64,000 nt of DNA, taken from contig JAUXOM010000122.1 of NCBI GenBank assembly GCA_030682175.1, forward strand, positions 1 through 64,000. Direction: 5' to 3'. The DNA is from Rhodocyclaceae bacterium. GTDB taxonomy: Bacteria; Pseudomonadota; Gammaproteobacteria; Burkholderiales; Rhodocyclaceae. Below are positions 1-10,210 of this stretch, piece after piece (within the stretch, counting starts at the first letter, position 1; the number at the start of each line of letters is the position of its first letter). The notes beneath the pieces are model-generated. The model saw nothing but the letters and a program-made list of their open reading frames with translations, made no database searches and was not told the origin of the DNA. The translations under genes and the position numbers were made by a program.

Positions 1-643
1 GCACGGCGGTTTCGGGAATCAACTGCATCAGGCCCTGGGCGTTCTTGTGCGAGACCGCCACCGGATTCAGGTTCGACTCGGTGCGGGCGATGGCCAGCGC
101 CAGCCGCGGATTGATGCCGTATTCAGGCGCCAGGCGCAGCAGCAACTCCGCCATCTGCCGTTGTTTTTCGGTGCCAAATTTGATGTCGCCGATGTCGCTA
201 ATGTCGCCGTGCGGATCAGGCGGCTTGGGTACCTCCATGCACGACGGGGGTTCGGTTGCTGCCGGCCCGACAAAGCGCAGCATCCGCACTGACGGGGCAT
301 GGCCCTGCGCAGCGGCGAGATGAAGAAAGAACGCCGCCAAGGCGTCGTCGCGCGGCATTCCCCGGCCATTGGCATACATCCAGCCCAGGCTGTACTGGGC
401 TTCCGCGTCGCCGGCCCGCGCGGCGTCGCAGTAAAGCTGGATTGCCCGGGCGGGGTCTTTGGCAACGCCTTCGCCGTGCTCGAAGGCACGGGCCTGCTCG
501 CGCAGCACGCGCAACTCATCCTCGCTACGCGGCTCCGCCGCAAAAGTCGGCGCTGGCGGGACGGCGCAAAACAGGAATAGCGCCACCGCAGGCCAAATCC
601 TGCCGCATTGAGATTTTCCGTCCGATCGTCCCATCGTTGCCAT
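1..643 (-). CDS. Lytic transglycosylase (SLT domain, Sel1/TPR-like N-terminal part), 3' end outside window
   Basis: Minus-strand frame from ATG at 643 open to window edge (absent from ORF track because no stop): MATMGRSDGKSQCGRIWPAVALFLFCAVPPAPTFAAEPRSEDELRVLREQARAFEHGEGVAKDPARAIQLYCDAARAGDAEAQYSLGWMYANGRG...EYGINPRLALAIARTESNLNPVAVSHKNAQGLMQLIPETAV; SLT motif and Sel1-like repeat. Confidence 0.85.
   Translation of the reverse strand, partial: MATMGRSDGKSQCGRIWPAVALFLFCAVPPAPTFAAEPRSEDELRVLREQARAFEHGEGVAKDPARAIQLYCDAARAGDAEAQYSLGWMYANGRGMPRDDALAAFFLHLAAAQGHAPSVRMLRFVGPAATEPPSCMEVPKPPDPHGDISDIGDIKFGTEKQRQMAELLLRLAPEYGINPRLALAIARTESNLNPVAVSHKNAQGLMQLIPETAV
543..567 (+). repeat. Dispersed repeat, AAAGTCGGCGCTGGCGGGACGGCGC, exact
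   Basis: Exact consensus copy; encodes AVPPAPTF in transglycosylase signal region. Confidence 0.9.
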
Positions 644-659
644 GATGATTCCGCGAAAC

Positions 660-3431
660 CTACAAACCCTTTAATAGCTCAGAAACCTCTGTTTGGCCAG
701 GAAACTTGTCGCCAAGCTTGGCCAGCGTATCGAGTTCCTGTTTGGCCTCTGCCTTCTTGCCGGCCTTGAGCAGGCCCCTGGCGAGGTTGAGGCGAATCTC
801 CGCAGCCTGCGGCGCCAGGGCGACAGCCTTGCCCAGCAAGTCAAGTCCGCGCTCCACATTGCCTTTTTCGACAAGCAACACGCCCAGGGTGTCCATGATT
901 GCCGGTTGGTTGAGTGCCAGCTTGTTGGCCTGCTCGGCATATTCGACGGCCTTGGGGTCATTCATCCTGCCGAGCGACCAGGCGAGGTTGTTCAGCAAGG
1001 CAGGGTTGTTGGGCTGGATAACAAGCAAGGCGCGATATTGCGCCACGGCAGCAGGGTAATCCTTGCGCTTGTTGGCCGAGTCGGCGATGAACAGGCGGAA
1101 GCCGCCATCCTTGGGATTGGCCTTGATCCAGGCATCCGCGACCTGCTTGGCTTCGGCGACCTTGCCGTCGGCGATCAACACGGCATGCAGACGACCCGTG
1201 AGGTCCGCGGATGCCGCAACCTTCAAGCCGGCGCGGTAAGCCGCGGCAGCTAGCGGCCACGCCCGCTGCGCAACATGAATATCCCCTTCAAGCAGGTGCC
1301 CGGCGATTTCCCTGGGGTGGTTTTTCTGCATGTCGCGCGCCCGCGCCAGGGCTTCCGGCATGCGGCCGGCGTCGACATCGAGCATGATCATGGCACGGTG
1401 CATCGGCAGCGAGTCGGGCTGCAGTGCCAGGCCCTTGGTCAAGCTGCTGCGCGCGCCATCCTTGTTCTTCTCGGCGACCTGGATCTCGGCCATGCGCAAA
1501 TAGGGGTGCGGCGTGCCCGGCAGCAGTGCTGCCAGCTTGCCGTAGATCGCCAGCGCCTGATTGGTGTCGCCGGTCAATTGCATCACACGACCGGCGACAT
1601 CAAGAATCTCCGGCCTGTCGGGGAATCTGGCCATGGCCTCCTGAACTACGGTCAGCGCCTTCTTGTTGTCCTTGTTGCGCAGATAGTGCCCGGCCAGGGC
1701 AAGGCGCGGCGCGGGGTCATCGGGTACCGCGCTCACTGCCTTGGTCAATAGCCCGGCAACCTCCTCGACACTGGCGCCGCCTTGCGCCCGCAACTCGGCG
1801 ATGGCCAGCATCGCCTGCAAATTCTTCGGGTCCTTGGCCAGCACGGCCTCGAAGCGCTTCTGCGCCGCCTCGGGGTTTTTGTCGGCCAGATCGAGACGCG
1901 CAAGGCTGGTCGCGGCCGGCAGGAAGGTCGGCGCCAGTTCGAGCGCACGCTCGAAGCTCTTGCGCGCCCCCGTGACATCCCCCTTGCCCAGCAGGGCGCC
2001 ACCGCGGAGGTTATGGACAGCAGGGTTGTCCGGCTGTTTTTTCTCCAGGGCGGCAATGGCCGTTAACGCCTTGTCAAACTGCTTCTGTTGCAGGCTCGAA
2101 GCAATCAGCGCCATGTCCGCCATGCCGCCGCTGTCGGCGGCAGCAATATGCTCGAGTTCGTCGAAAGCCTGTTCTGTGCGCCCCGTCTGCATCTTGATCA
2201 ATGCCAGCGCCGTCTGCGTCCGCGTGTTATTCGGATCGGTTTTCGCGGCCTTGGTGAAATACTCGGCGGCGGTAGCCGCGTCACCACTCTGCATGTAAGC
2301 TTCGCCGGCGAGGGCAAGCCAGGCTGCTGCCGTATCCTTGCCCTGCAGAATCGGCTGTAACGCTACAAGTGCCTTGTCTGGCTGACCACTGCGCAGATGG
2401 GACCGCACCAGTACGCGCCTGGCGTAATCGAGACCCGGCGCGCGCTGCAGCGCCTTGGCCAGGTATTCCTGCGCCCGGAGGTCCGCGCGCTCCTCGTAGG
2501 CAATGATGCCGGCAAGCTGCAGGCCTTGCGGACTGTCGGGTTGTATCTTGAGCAAGGCATCGACTGCTGTTTTTGCCTCCGCAACATTCTTCTGGCCGTA
2601 GGCGACCAGTCCCTGCATGTAGAGCGTCAATGGCGCTTTCGCCGCAACCTTCTGCATCGACGCCAGTTGGCTGGCCGCAGCATCGACCTTGTTGGTACGC
2701 AGGGACATCGTGATTACCGCGGTGTGCGCCGACAGCAACCTGGGGTGTATTTCAAGCACCTTCTGGTAGGCGACAATGGCCTCGTCGTTCTTGCCCTCGG
2801 CACGCAGCAGGTCGGCCTTGAAGTGCCAGGCTTCGGCGTTCTGCGGTGCCTTGGCAAGAATCGCATCCACCATTTCCCTGGTACGTGGAAGGTCCTGCTC
2901 CATGGCCTTGAGTCTGGCCAGGCCCAGCAGTGCCGGAGCATAGTCGCCGTTGCTGGCTACCGCCTCCTCAAAGGCGCCGCGCGCAGCATCGAATTTGCCC
3001 TGCATGGCGAGGCTCTGCCCGATCGTGGTCCTTAAATCGGCTCTTGCTTCGGCCGAGGCGAGCGTCACATTGCCCAGTTCATCAATCAACTTTTTGAACT
3101 GCCCCTGGGCCAGCATCGTCCGGGCAAGCACCGGTGTTATCTGTTCCGTGGAAAACTTGAGCTCGATCGCCTTGCGCAGCTCGATTTCGGCGGCGACCGG
3201 ATCGCCCGCATCCAGCAGCGTTCGACCCAGCAGAAAGCGCGCCTCTGCCGAATCCGGCGCTTTGGCCAGGACATTCTTGAGTTGAATGGTCGCCGCGGCG
3301 TGATCGTTCTTTTCGAGATAACTCTTGGCCGATGCCAGCATTTCCGGTGTGCCCTTGCCACATCCGGCGGCCAGCAGAAGCGCCGCCAGAATGGCGACGC
3401 GGGCAGAGCGTGTGCGAATCGGTGTAGTCAT
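660..3431 (-). CDS. prsT: XrtA/PEP-CTERM system TPR-repeat lipoprotein PrsT
   Basis: 923 aa, lipobox-like LLLAAGCG, many TPR repeats; adjacent to prsR/prsK as in exosortase loci. Confidence 0.9.
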   Translation of the reverse strand: MTTPIRTRSARVAILAALLLAAGCGKGTPEMLASAKSYLEKNDHAAATIQLKNVLAKAPDSAEARFLLGRTLLDAGDPVAAEIELRKAIELKFSTEQITPVLARTMLAQGQFKKLIDELGNVTLASAEARADLRTTIGQSLAMQGKFDAARGAFEEAVASNGDYAPALLGLARLKAMEQDLPRTREMVDAILAKAPQNAEAWHFKADLLRAEGKNDEAIVAYQKVLEIHPRLLSAHTAVITMSLRTNKVDAAASQLASMQKVAAKAPLTLYMQGLVAYGQKNVAEAKTAVDALLKIQPDSPQGLQLAGIIAYEERADLRAQEYLAKALQRAPGLDYARRVLVRSHLRSGQPDKALVALQPILQGKDTAAAWLALAGEAYMQSGDAATAAEYFTKAAKTDPNNTRTQTALALIKMQTGRTEQAFDELEHIAAADSGGMADMALIASSLQQKQFDKALTAIAALEKKQPDNPAVHNLRGGALLGKGDVTGARKSFERALELAPTFLPAATSLARLDLADKNPEAAQKRFEAVLAKDPKNLQAMLAIAELRAQGGASVEEVAGLLTKAVSAVPDDPAPRLALAGHYLRNKDNKKALTVVQEAMARFPDRPEILDVAGRVMQLTGDTNQALAIYGKLAALLPGTPHPYLRMAEIQVAEKNKDGARSSLTKGLALQPDSLPMHRAMIMLDVDAGRMPEALARARDMQKNHPREIAGHLLEGDIHVAQRAWPLAAAAYRAGLKVAASADLTGRLHAVLIADGKVAEAKQVADAWIKANPKDGGFRLFIADSANKRKDYPAAVAQYRALLVIQPNNPALLNNLAWSLGRMNDPKAVEYAEQANKLALNQPAIMDTLGVLLVEKGNVERGLDLLGKAVALAPQAAEIRLNLARGLLKAGKKAEAKQELDTLAKLGDKFPGQTEVSELLKGL

Positions 3432-3531
3432 ATGCGGTATGCGTTCTCGCTAAGATAATGAAGAAACATAACCACCCAAGCCGGCTGTGACCGGAAGTTA
3501 TTTGGGTGAGCTATGGCCAATGTAAGCCATG

Positions 3532-4911
3532 TCAGGCTTTGAGCCCCAGTCGGTGCATCAGATCATACAGAGTCGGCCGGCTGACACCCAGCATCTCGGC
3601 GGCACGCACGACATTGCCGTTGCTGCGCCCCAGGGCGGTCACCACTGCATTGCGTTCGGCATCCTCACGCATTTTACGCAGATCGATCGACCCTTCGCCG
3701 GCTTCGATATCGACAGCGGCATCGTCGGGCACATCAATCCCGATATCCTGAGCCGTCAAATGATTGCCGTCAGCCATGATCGTCGCTCGCTTGATACAGT
3801 TCTCGAGCTCCCGCACATTACCCGGCCAAGGGTGTTTCTCGATGACGCGGATGGCTTCCTCGCCAAGCATCAGGCCGCCACGATTCTGCTCCTTGGCAAA
3901 GCGCCGCACGAAAGCATGGGCCAGCAATGCCGCATCACCGACACGGCTCCGCAACGGCGGAATATTGATCTCGATTTCCGCCAGGCGATAGTAAAGATCC
4001 TCGCGGAAGCGCCTTTCCTTGATCAGCGCCTTGAGGTCCTGATGGGTAGCGCAGATGATGCGTACATCGATCGGTATTTCCTGACGCCCACCGACATGCT
4101 CAATCACCCGCTCCTGCAGGAAACGCAGCAACTTGGCCTGGAGAGATAGCGGCAGGTCGCCGATTTCGTCGAGCATCAGCGTGCCGCGATTGGCCGTTTC
4201 GATCTTGCCCGGTGTCGTCTTCGCCGCTCCGGAGAACGCCCCCTTCTCGTAGCCGAACAACTCGCTCTCAAGCAGATTCTCCGGAATGGCCGCACAATTG
4301 ATGGCGACAAAACGGCTGGCGGCGCGCGGCGATGCATTATGCAAACCCCGCGCCAGAATCTCCTTGCCGGTACCGCTTTCGCCGAGGAGGAGAACGGTGA
4401 CATTGGTGCTCGCCACTTTCTCGATCGTCCTGCAGATCTGCAGCATGTCAGGGTCGCGAGTGATCAGGTCACCCAGGGCATCGGGTTGATGCATCGATTG
4501 CAGGCGGCGATTCTCCTGCTGCAGGTCGTAGAGGCGGAAAGCCCGGTCAATTGTCAGTGCCAGGATCTCCGGCTCGAATGGCTTGGTAAAGAAGTCATAA
4601 GCCCCCAATGCAATCGCCCGCAATGCATTGGCCTGATCGTTCTGTCCGGTCAGCACGATAACCTTGGTATCCGGCTCCAGGGCGAGGATCTGCTCCAGCA
4701 ATTTGAAACCCTCGGAAACCGAGTCGGCATCCGGCGGCAGGCCCAGGTCCATGGTCACGACGGCCGGGCTGTGATGCCGCAGCTGCGCCAGCGCGCTTTC
4801 GCGGTCATCGGCAACGATCGCATCGTACTGATCGAAGGACCAGCGGATCTGCTTCTGCAGCGCCGGATCGTCCTCGACGATCAGCAGGGCGCGTGGCTTG
4901 GCAATTGTCAT
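3532..4911 (-). CDS. prsR: PEP-CTERM-box sigma54-dependent response regulator PrsR
   Basis: Receiver domain, AAA+ with GESGTGKE and GAFSGA motifs, Fis-type C-terminal HTH (NGNVVRAAEMLGVSRPTLYDLMHRLGL). Confidence 0.92.
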   Translation of the reverse strand: MTIAKPRALLIVEDDPALQKQIRWSFDQYDAIVADDRESALAQLRHHSPAVVTMDLGLPPDADSVSEGFKLLEQILALEPDTKVIVLTGQNDQANALRAIALGAYDFFTKPFEPEILALTIDRAFRLYDLQQENRRLQSMHQPDALGDLITRDPDMLQICRTIEKVASTNVTVLLLGESGTGKEILARGLHNASPRAASRFVAINCAAIPENLLESELFGYEKGAFSGAAKTTPGKIETANRGTLMLDEIGDLPLSLQAKLLRFLQERVIEHVGGRQEIPIDVRIICATHQDLKALIKERRFREDLYYRLAEIEINIPPLRSRVGDAALLAHAFVRRFAKEQNRGGLMLGEEAIRVIEKHPWPGNVRELENCIKRATIMADGNHLTAQDIGIDVPDDAAVDIEAGEGSIDLRKMREDAERNAVVTALGRSNGNVVRAAEMLGVSRPTLYDLMHRLGLKA

Positions 4912-7022
4912 GTCAGCTCCATTTGCTGCAGGTCAGACCCCTGGCGCACGTCGATCAGCGGCAGGCTGACGCGGAAACGTGTCCCCACTCTTTCCGTACT
5001 CTCCACTTTTATGTCTCCTCCGAGTTCGCGGATGTATTGATAGCTCTCGTAGGCGCCAATGCCCATTCCCGCCTGCTTGGTGGTCTGGAACGGCTTGAAC
5101 AGCCGGTCGCGAATGAATTCGGCGGACATGCCTTGTCCGGTATCGCCCACCTCCACCAGCGCCATGCCCTTGTCGCGGTCAACGGTAATCCATACTTTAC
5201 CGTCGGGCGCAGTGGCATCAAGCGCATTTTGCACCAGATGGCCAATCACGCGCTCGATCCGTTCTTCCTGGCCACGCGTGACGAGTGGCTCGCGCACTTC
5301 GACCGCAAGCACTGGCTCTTGCGCCGATTTTGCTGCCTGAATCCGGCCGACTACGGCAGCGAGGTTGGTTCCATAGCTGCCATCGGCTGGCGTCACGCCC
5401 TCGCGCAATTGCAACATCAGCTGCTTCATCCGTTCCACCGAATGGCGAACGGTCAGCAGCATGTCACGCTGAAACTCCGCATTGTCGGCATGGCGTTCGG
5501 CATTCTTCACCATCAGCGATAGTTGCGTGACAATGTTCTTGAGATCATGCACGACAAAAGCCGACATCCGATTGAACGACTCGAATTTGCGCGCCTCGAG
5601 CAGCGCCTCGGTCGCCTGCATCTGGGCAAGGTAACTCGCCGCCTGACTGCCTGCGGTGCGCAGCAAATCATTGATCTCCCAATTCACGTCGATCTTGGTA
5701 CGCGATGTCGTCAGCACGACAAACCCAACCATTTCCGTTGCCGTCGACAGCGGCACGACCAACCAGGCATTCGGCAGATCCCTCAACCAGGATGGCAACT
5801 CCAGTCCCTGGTAACGACCAGGGAGATGGCGATACTCCTCAAGATTAAGTACCCAGCCGCTGTCTTGCAGAAAATTGGCCAGCGAGCCTGCTGCGTTCTC
5901 TGAAGCCACGCACACCGGCAGATTCCAGCGAGCACTCTGGCTGAGCTTGCCGCCAGGGAAGTCGCGCAGCCAGAGTGTGCCTGCCGGGCTTTCCACCATA
6001 TCGGCAAGCCCGCGAATCACGCGTCGCCCGACCGGCTGGGCGGCATCTTCGGCAGACAATGCCTTGGTGAATTTGAGCCACTCCTCCCGGTAATCGTAGC
6101 GGTAACGGAAGAAATTCTTGCCGATGAGGACACGCAACTTGGCCCGCGTCGTCCCCGAAAACACCATCAGCAGCAACAAGACCAGGGCAACGAACAGCAA
6201 ACCCAATTGCAGCGCCCCACCCCAGCTGCCTCCCAGGTAGCGGACGTAATACCCCGCAGCTGAAACTGCCAGCAGATAGAGGCCCGCGGCAAACAGCGTG
6301 GTGGTATGAAAAGCAGCGCTTTGCGACAGCGAGACTGCGAGCTTGCGGGTTTGTGCGCGGACGATTGACAGAACGATCAGCGGTAGCACCAGCGCATAGG
6401 CGAAGCCGCGCACCGCGAATGCCTCCGCGTCCACATGATTGAAAAGTATGGTGTTCGAATGAAAATAGAAATCGAAGGCAAACGTCGCCCCGATGGCGAT
6501 GCCAATTGGCTTCAGGTTCCAGCGCGAATCGACATTGGCATTGCGAAACAACTGTTCAAGCAGCACCAGCCCAAATATGGCCATGCCCAGAAAGACGAAT
6601 TGATTCGCTCTGGCGAGTTGCGGCAGGAGGGGCGGCGATCCTTCCACCGGGACCGACAAAGCCAGCGCGCATGCAACAATAACTGTAGCCGCTGCAGCTA
6701 GCCAGCGAATGCTGTTTTGTGCCCGCCCCCACGCCGCGTCAAGCAGCACCAGCATGAATGCGTACCAGGACGCATAGCGAAGAATGTCGAAAAGCTGCTG
6801 GATTTCGCGCAGGGTTCCTGAGGCGGTGGCCGCGAACAGCAAGCCGCTCAATCCCCAGATGCTGGTGGCAAATGCCGCGACCGCCAACGCCTTGCCGGTC
6901 CGATCGCCGCCCCCCGTATGCTGCTGATAGACCTGGTGAGCCGCCAGAATCAGATAACAGAACCCGGCCAGGCCGTGGCTCCACAGGACGATGGCAAGGA
7001 TGGTCGGGGTGTCGTAGCTCAT
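4908..7022 (-). CDS. prsK: XrtA/PEP-CTERM system histidine kinase PrsK
   Basis: N-terminal TM segments, GAF-like region, HisKA-like FVVHDLKNIVTQLSLM, HATPase (NALDA, GDTGQGM); 4-bp overlap with prsR. Confidence 0.92.
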   Translation of the reverse strand: MSYDTPTILAIVLWSHGLAGFCYLILAAHQVYQQHTGGGDRTGKALAVAAFATSIWGLSGLLFAATASGTLREIQQLFDILRYASWYAFMLVLLDAAWGRAQNSIRWLAAAATVIVACALALSVPVEGSPPLLPQLARANQFVFLGMAIFGLVLLEQLFRNANVDSRWNLKPIGIAIGATFAFDFYFHSNTILFNHVDAEAFAVRGFAYALVLPLIVLSIVRAQTRKLAVSLSQSAAFHTTTLFAAGLYLLAVSAAGYYVRYLGGSWGGALQLGLLFVALVLLLLMVFSGTTRAKLRVLIGKNFFRYRYDYREEWLKFTKALSAEDAAQPVGRRVIRGLADMVESPAGTLWLRDFPGGKLSQSARWNLPVCVASENAAGSLANFLQDSGWVLNLEEYRHLPGRYQGLELPSWLRDLPNAWLVVPLSTATEMVGFVVLTTSRTKIDVNWEINDLLRTAGSQAASYLAQMQATEALLEARKFESFNRMSAFVVHDLKNIVTQLSLMVKNAERHADNAEFQRDMLLTVRHSVERMKQLMLQLREGVTPADGSYGTNLAAVVGRIQAAKSAQEPVLAVEVREPLVTRGQEERIERVIGHLVQNALDATAPDGKVWITVDRDKGMALVEVGDTGQGMSAEFIRDRLFKPFQTTKQAGMGIGAYESYQYIRELGGDIKVESTERVGTRFRVSLPLIDVRQGSDLQQMELT

Positions 7023-7025
7023 TGA

Positions 7026-8900
7026 TCAGGCCGTCAGATTATGCCGCCAGGCTGTGGCAAGACCTGCGCGATTACGGAACTGCGGGTGTCGCCGCAGCCA
7101 ATCCCGGATCTGCGGAACACTGTAACGATAACCGACCTCAACGATGTCGCGCATGCTGCTCCAATCCAGGAAGTCATAGCCGCCAAGCGGTGGATTCAGA
7201 TAAAGATCGGCCAGCTTGCGCGCACTGTCAACCTCCTTGCGACTCGCCAGGGTGGTCACCTGCAGGATGACCCGCGAAACGGTCGGTGCCTCAATCGATT
7301 GGCGCCCCGGCAGCAAGCGGCTTTTGATGTACTCCATGCCACTGGGTATTATCTTGTGCTCGGCCCCGTGTTCTTTTTCAACTGCCAGATCTACCGCAAT
7401 GATCGGTCCGCGCATCTTGTCACGCATCACGTCTACCGGGAGATTGTTGAGAATCCCCCCGTCGATGAGCAGGTGTCCGTCCTCCAGTGTCGGCGGGAGA
7501 ATCGCCGGCAGGGAGACGCTGGCGCGAATGGCTCGCCACAGCGGGCCGCGCTCATGCACGCGGACACGATTCGCCGACAAATCACTGGAAATGGCGAAAA
7601 ATGGCAGCCACAAATCCTCGATATCCATCGGCAAGTGCGTCTGCAATATTTGGTTGAGATGTTCGCCGCGAACCAGTGAAATGATTGGAATGGTGTAGTC
7701 ACCGAGAGGGTCATCGCGCGAAAAGGCCAACCGCTGCTCTTCAAGAATTTGCTGGTCATCGAGTCCCCGCGCCAGACCAGTGGCCGCCAGGGCGCCAAAA
7801 CTGGCGCCGCCGACCGCATCTACCGTTATGCCGCTCTCGTGGAGCGCCCTGATTGCGCCAAGGTGTGCAAACCCCCGCGCTCCGCCCCCGGCCAGCACCA
7901 GGGATAGCGCATTGTTGGAGAGAAATCGTGCAATACGCGTGGTGCTCACATCATCGGTGGCGCGAACATGATAGTGTTGCCTCAATTGCCGCAATGCGAG
8001 CCAGTCACGTGTCTGCGCGGGCTGGGCGTGATGGGCGTGGATCAACACCAATTCGATTTCAGCGTAAGAACGGTTGGCGCCTGGCGCACCGAAAAGCCAC
8101 CGCTCCAATTCCGTTAGTGCCGGCCCCATGCTGGCATCGGCTATCAAGACGATTCGATCAGCATAGCCATAACAGGTACGCGACCAGGCACTGGGCATCC
8201 GGTCCGCTTCCAGCAGGACAAAGTCGTGGCTGCGCTCGCATTCATCGAGCAGGCGACCGTACTCCTCTTCCTCGCCAGCCTCCAGGCGCCTGGCCGCGGA
8301 GCGGGAATCGAGATGCAGAACGGAACCGAATTGCAGCAGGGCCTGCCGCAATTGAGGAATGAAAACCTCTATGTCCGCACTGTGGTGCAATGGGACCAAC
8401 ATCACCGTTCGCGTGCCGCGATGATGCAAGACACGCTCTTGTGCTCCCGTCAGGCGCGCAATGATCATCTGCGCGACGTTGTAAAAAACCTCGGGCTGGC
8501 TTGCCACCAGTGCATCAATGTCGCTGCGATCCAGCACACCGAGCATGGTGTCGCGAACCGCGACAATCGTCGCCGCACGCCCAGACCCCGTGAACAGGGC
8601 CATTTCACCAACGGCATCCCCCGGTTGGGGGTGGGCGACCACGCGCTCGCTGCCATCCGTCATCGTTACCCGAACTTGCAAGCGGCCGGAAAGCACGATG
8701 TGCATGCTGGTACCCTCTTCGCCCTGACGGTACAAGGTATCGCCCACCCTGAGTCGCGCCAGACCGATTCTTGCCAGCAGGGTCTGCAGTACCTGATCAT
8801 CGAGGTCACCACAGAAACGGACAAGCGCTCCTTCGAGGATATCTGCGTAAGCTTTCAGGTGCTGGATATCCTCGCCGGGGGAGAATCGCTCCGGGATCAT
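7026..8900 (-). CDS. Cyclic-nucleotide-binding and patatin-like phospholipase protein
   Basis: cNMP-binding fold (LYRQGEEGTSMHIVLSGRLQV...GDAVGEMALFTG), patatin G-x-S-x-G (GGASFGAL) and DGG dyad (LIDGGILNNLP). Confidence 0.88.
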   Translation of the reverse strand: MIPERFSPGEDIQHLKAYADILEGALVRFCGDLDDQVLQTLLARIGLARLRVGDTLYRQGEEGTSMHIVLSGRLQVRVTMTDGSERVVAHPQPGDAVGEMALFTGSGRAATIVAVRDTMLGVLDRSDIDALVASQPEVFYNVAQMIIARLTGAQERVLHHRGTRTVMLVPLHHSADIEVFIPQLRQALLQFGSVLHLDSRSAARRLEAGEEEEYGRLLDECERSHDFVLLEADRMPSAWSRTCYGYADRIVLIADASMGPALTELERWLFGAPGANRSYAEIELVLIHAHHAQPAQTRDWLALRQLRQHYHVRATDDVSTTRIARFLSNNALSLVLAGGGARGFAHLGAIRALHESGITVDAVGGASFGALAATGLARGLDDQQILEEQRLAFSRDDPLGDYTIPIISLVRGEHLNQILQTHLPMDIEDLWLPFFAISSDLSANRVRVHERGPLWRAIRASVSLPAILPPTLEDGHLLIDGGILNNLPVDVMRDKMRGPIIAVDLAVEKEHGAEHKIIPSGMEYIKSRLLPGRQSIEAPTVSRVILQVTTLASRKEVDSARKLADLYLNPPLGGYDFLDWSSMRDIVEVGYRYSVPQIRDWLRRHPQFRNRAGLATAWRHNLTA

Positions 8901-10210
8901 GGCGGCGGCTCCAGGGAAAGCACATACAACTCTGCTCCGCTATCGCTGGGTGTGGCAACGAACCCAGTGGCATCCTGCAGTCGGCGCCGTGCTGCGGATG
9001 ATGCAATAACAGTTCCCTTTGGCTGGGCAGCAACCATGCTGGCGAGGAATAACAATGCCTCGGCAGCGTCTCCCAGCAAATCGAAATTTAACCGCTCAGG
9101 CTGGACCAATCCGGCAGTTACCGCCCCGCAATGCAGGATCGCGCGCACCGAGCGCCGGGCAACTGGCAAATCAACCAGTGCCTGATGATCGCGCAGGTAA
9201 TCGTTAAGTTCGCGCGACGCCTTTACTGCATCATCAGGTCCGTTGATTGCCCGGCTCATGGCAAGATAGTGACGACCAAAGGTCTTGATGCCCTCGAGAC
9301 CGTGACGGGTCAGGATGAAATCGCAGGTCTGGAAGCACTCGGCCAGTTCGGTCACGGCCGGCGACTCGCCGCGCGGCCAGGAGATTTCTATCAGCAGCAG
9401 GGTGGCGTTGTTGATCGCAATGGGTTGCAAACTCCCATTTTCGGCAAATTTATCGGCTGCGCTCACCGGCAACACGCCCAGCAAGGCACGGTCGGCAATG
9501 GCACGCGCGCCAACTGCAACATCAACTGCAGCCTGAAGCTCCGTCTGCTGCTGCCGTAGTTCGCCGATGTAGCCAAACATGAAGCGGGCAATCAAAAGGA
9601 AATAACACAACAGGACAAGGGCTGCCAAAGCGTCCAGAGCGGCGCAATCACCCACGGCAACCGGGGCTAGCGCCTGGAACGCGGTAATTGCAACGCCGAT
9701 GAGCGCAGCAATCATGCCCATGGCAACCAGGGATGCTCCGCCCATGATCGTCCAATTGAACAGGCTGATTGCCGCCAGTACAGCGCTGGGTGCGGACAAC
9801 AAGCCGATAGCGCCGATAATGGAACCGGCAAAAAATCCGTCGGCAACCAGCGTGGCCTGTCCGCGTCGTCCGCCATGGCGGCCAAGCAGCAGATGGGCGA
9901 TATGCGGATAGGCCACGCCCGTCAGTAGCAGCCACAAGTGTGTTCCCGCTTGTTCCCGACATACCACGTCACTCAACACAAGCATGGCCAGCGCCATGGT
10001 GGTGAACAACACACGAATTGCATACAACTGCCTCAGCCCGGGCAATTGCTGACGAGACGGAAGGGTAGTGCGGGTTCGTGGCATCGTTCGCTGGTAGGGA
10101 GCCCTGAAGAATGCTGCGACTGTCGGATGGGGGCGGTATCCCGCCTCTCGCTGGTCAGGGGTAACGCTACGCCAACTACCCCGCCAAAAATTCAGCGGCC
10201 CCCGAATCAT
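8897..10210 (-). CDS. MASE2-like membrane domain plus degenerate class III adenylate cyclase-like domain
   Basis: Multi-TM N-terminus resembling MASE2 (LLLTGVAYPHIAHLLLGR...); C-terminal cyclase-like GLEGIKTFGRHYLAMSRA and FDLLGDAAEALLFLA; ATGA overlap with the patatin gene. Confidence 0.65.
   Translation of the reverse strand: MIRGPLNFWRGSWRSVTPDQREAGYRPHPTVAAFFRAPYQRTMPRTRTTLPSRQQLPGLRQLYAIRVLFTTMALAMLVLSDVVCREQAGTHLWLLLTGVAYPHIAHLLLGRHGGRRGQATLVADGFFAGSIIGAIGLLSAPSAVLAAISLFNWTIMGGASLVAMGMIAALIGVAITAFQALAPVAVGDCAALDALAALVLLCYFLLIARFMFGYIGELRQQQTELQAAVDVAVGARAIADRALLGVLPVSAADKFAENGSLQPIAINNATLLLIEISWPRGESPAVTELAECFQTCDFILTRHGLEGIKTFGRHYLAMSRAINGPDDAVKASRELNDYLRDHQALVDLPVARRSVRAILHCGAVTAGLVQPERLNFDLLGDAAEALLFLASMVAAQPKGTVIASSAARRRLQDATGFVATPSDSGAELYVLSLEPPP

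Noticed and set aside
1275-3035. Several plus-strand ORFs opposite prsT
   Set aside because: Antisense of a well-supported TPR protein; no motifs.
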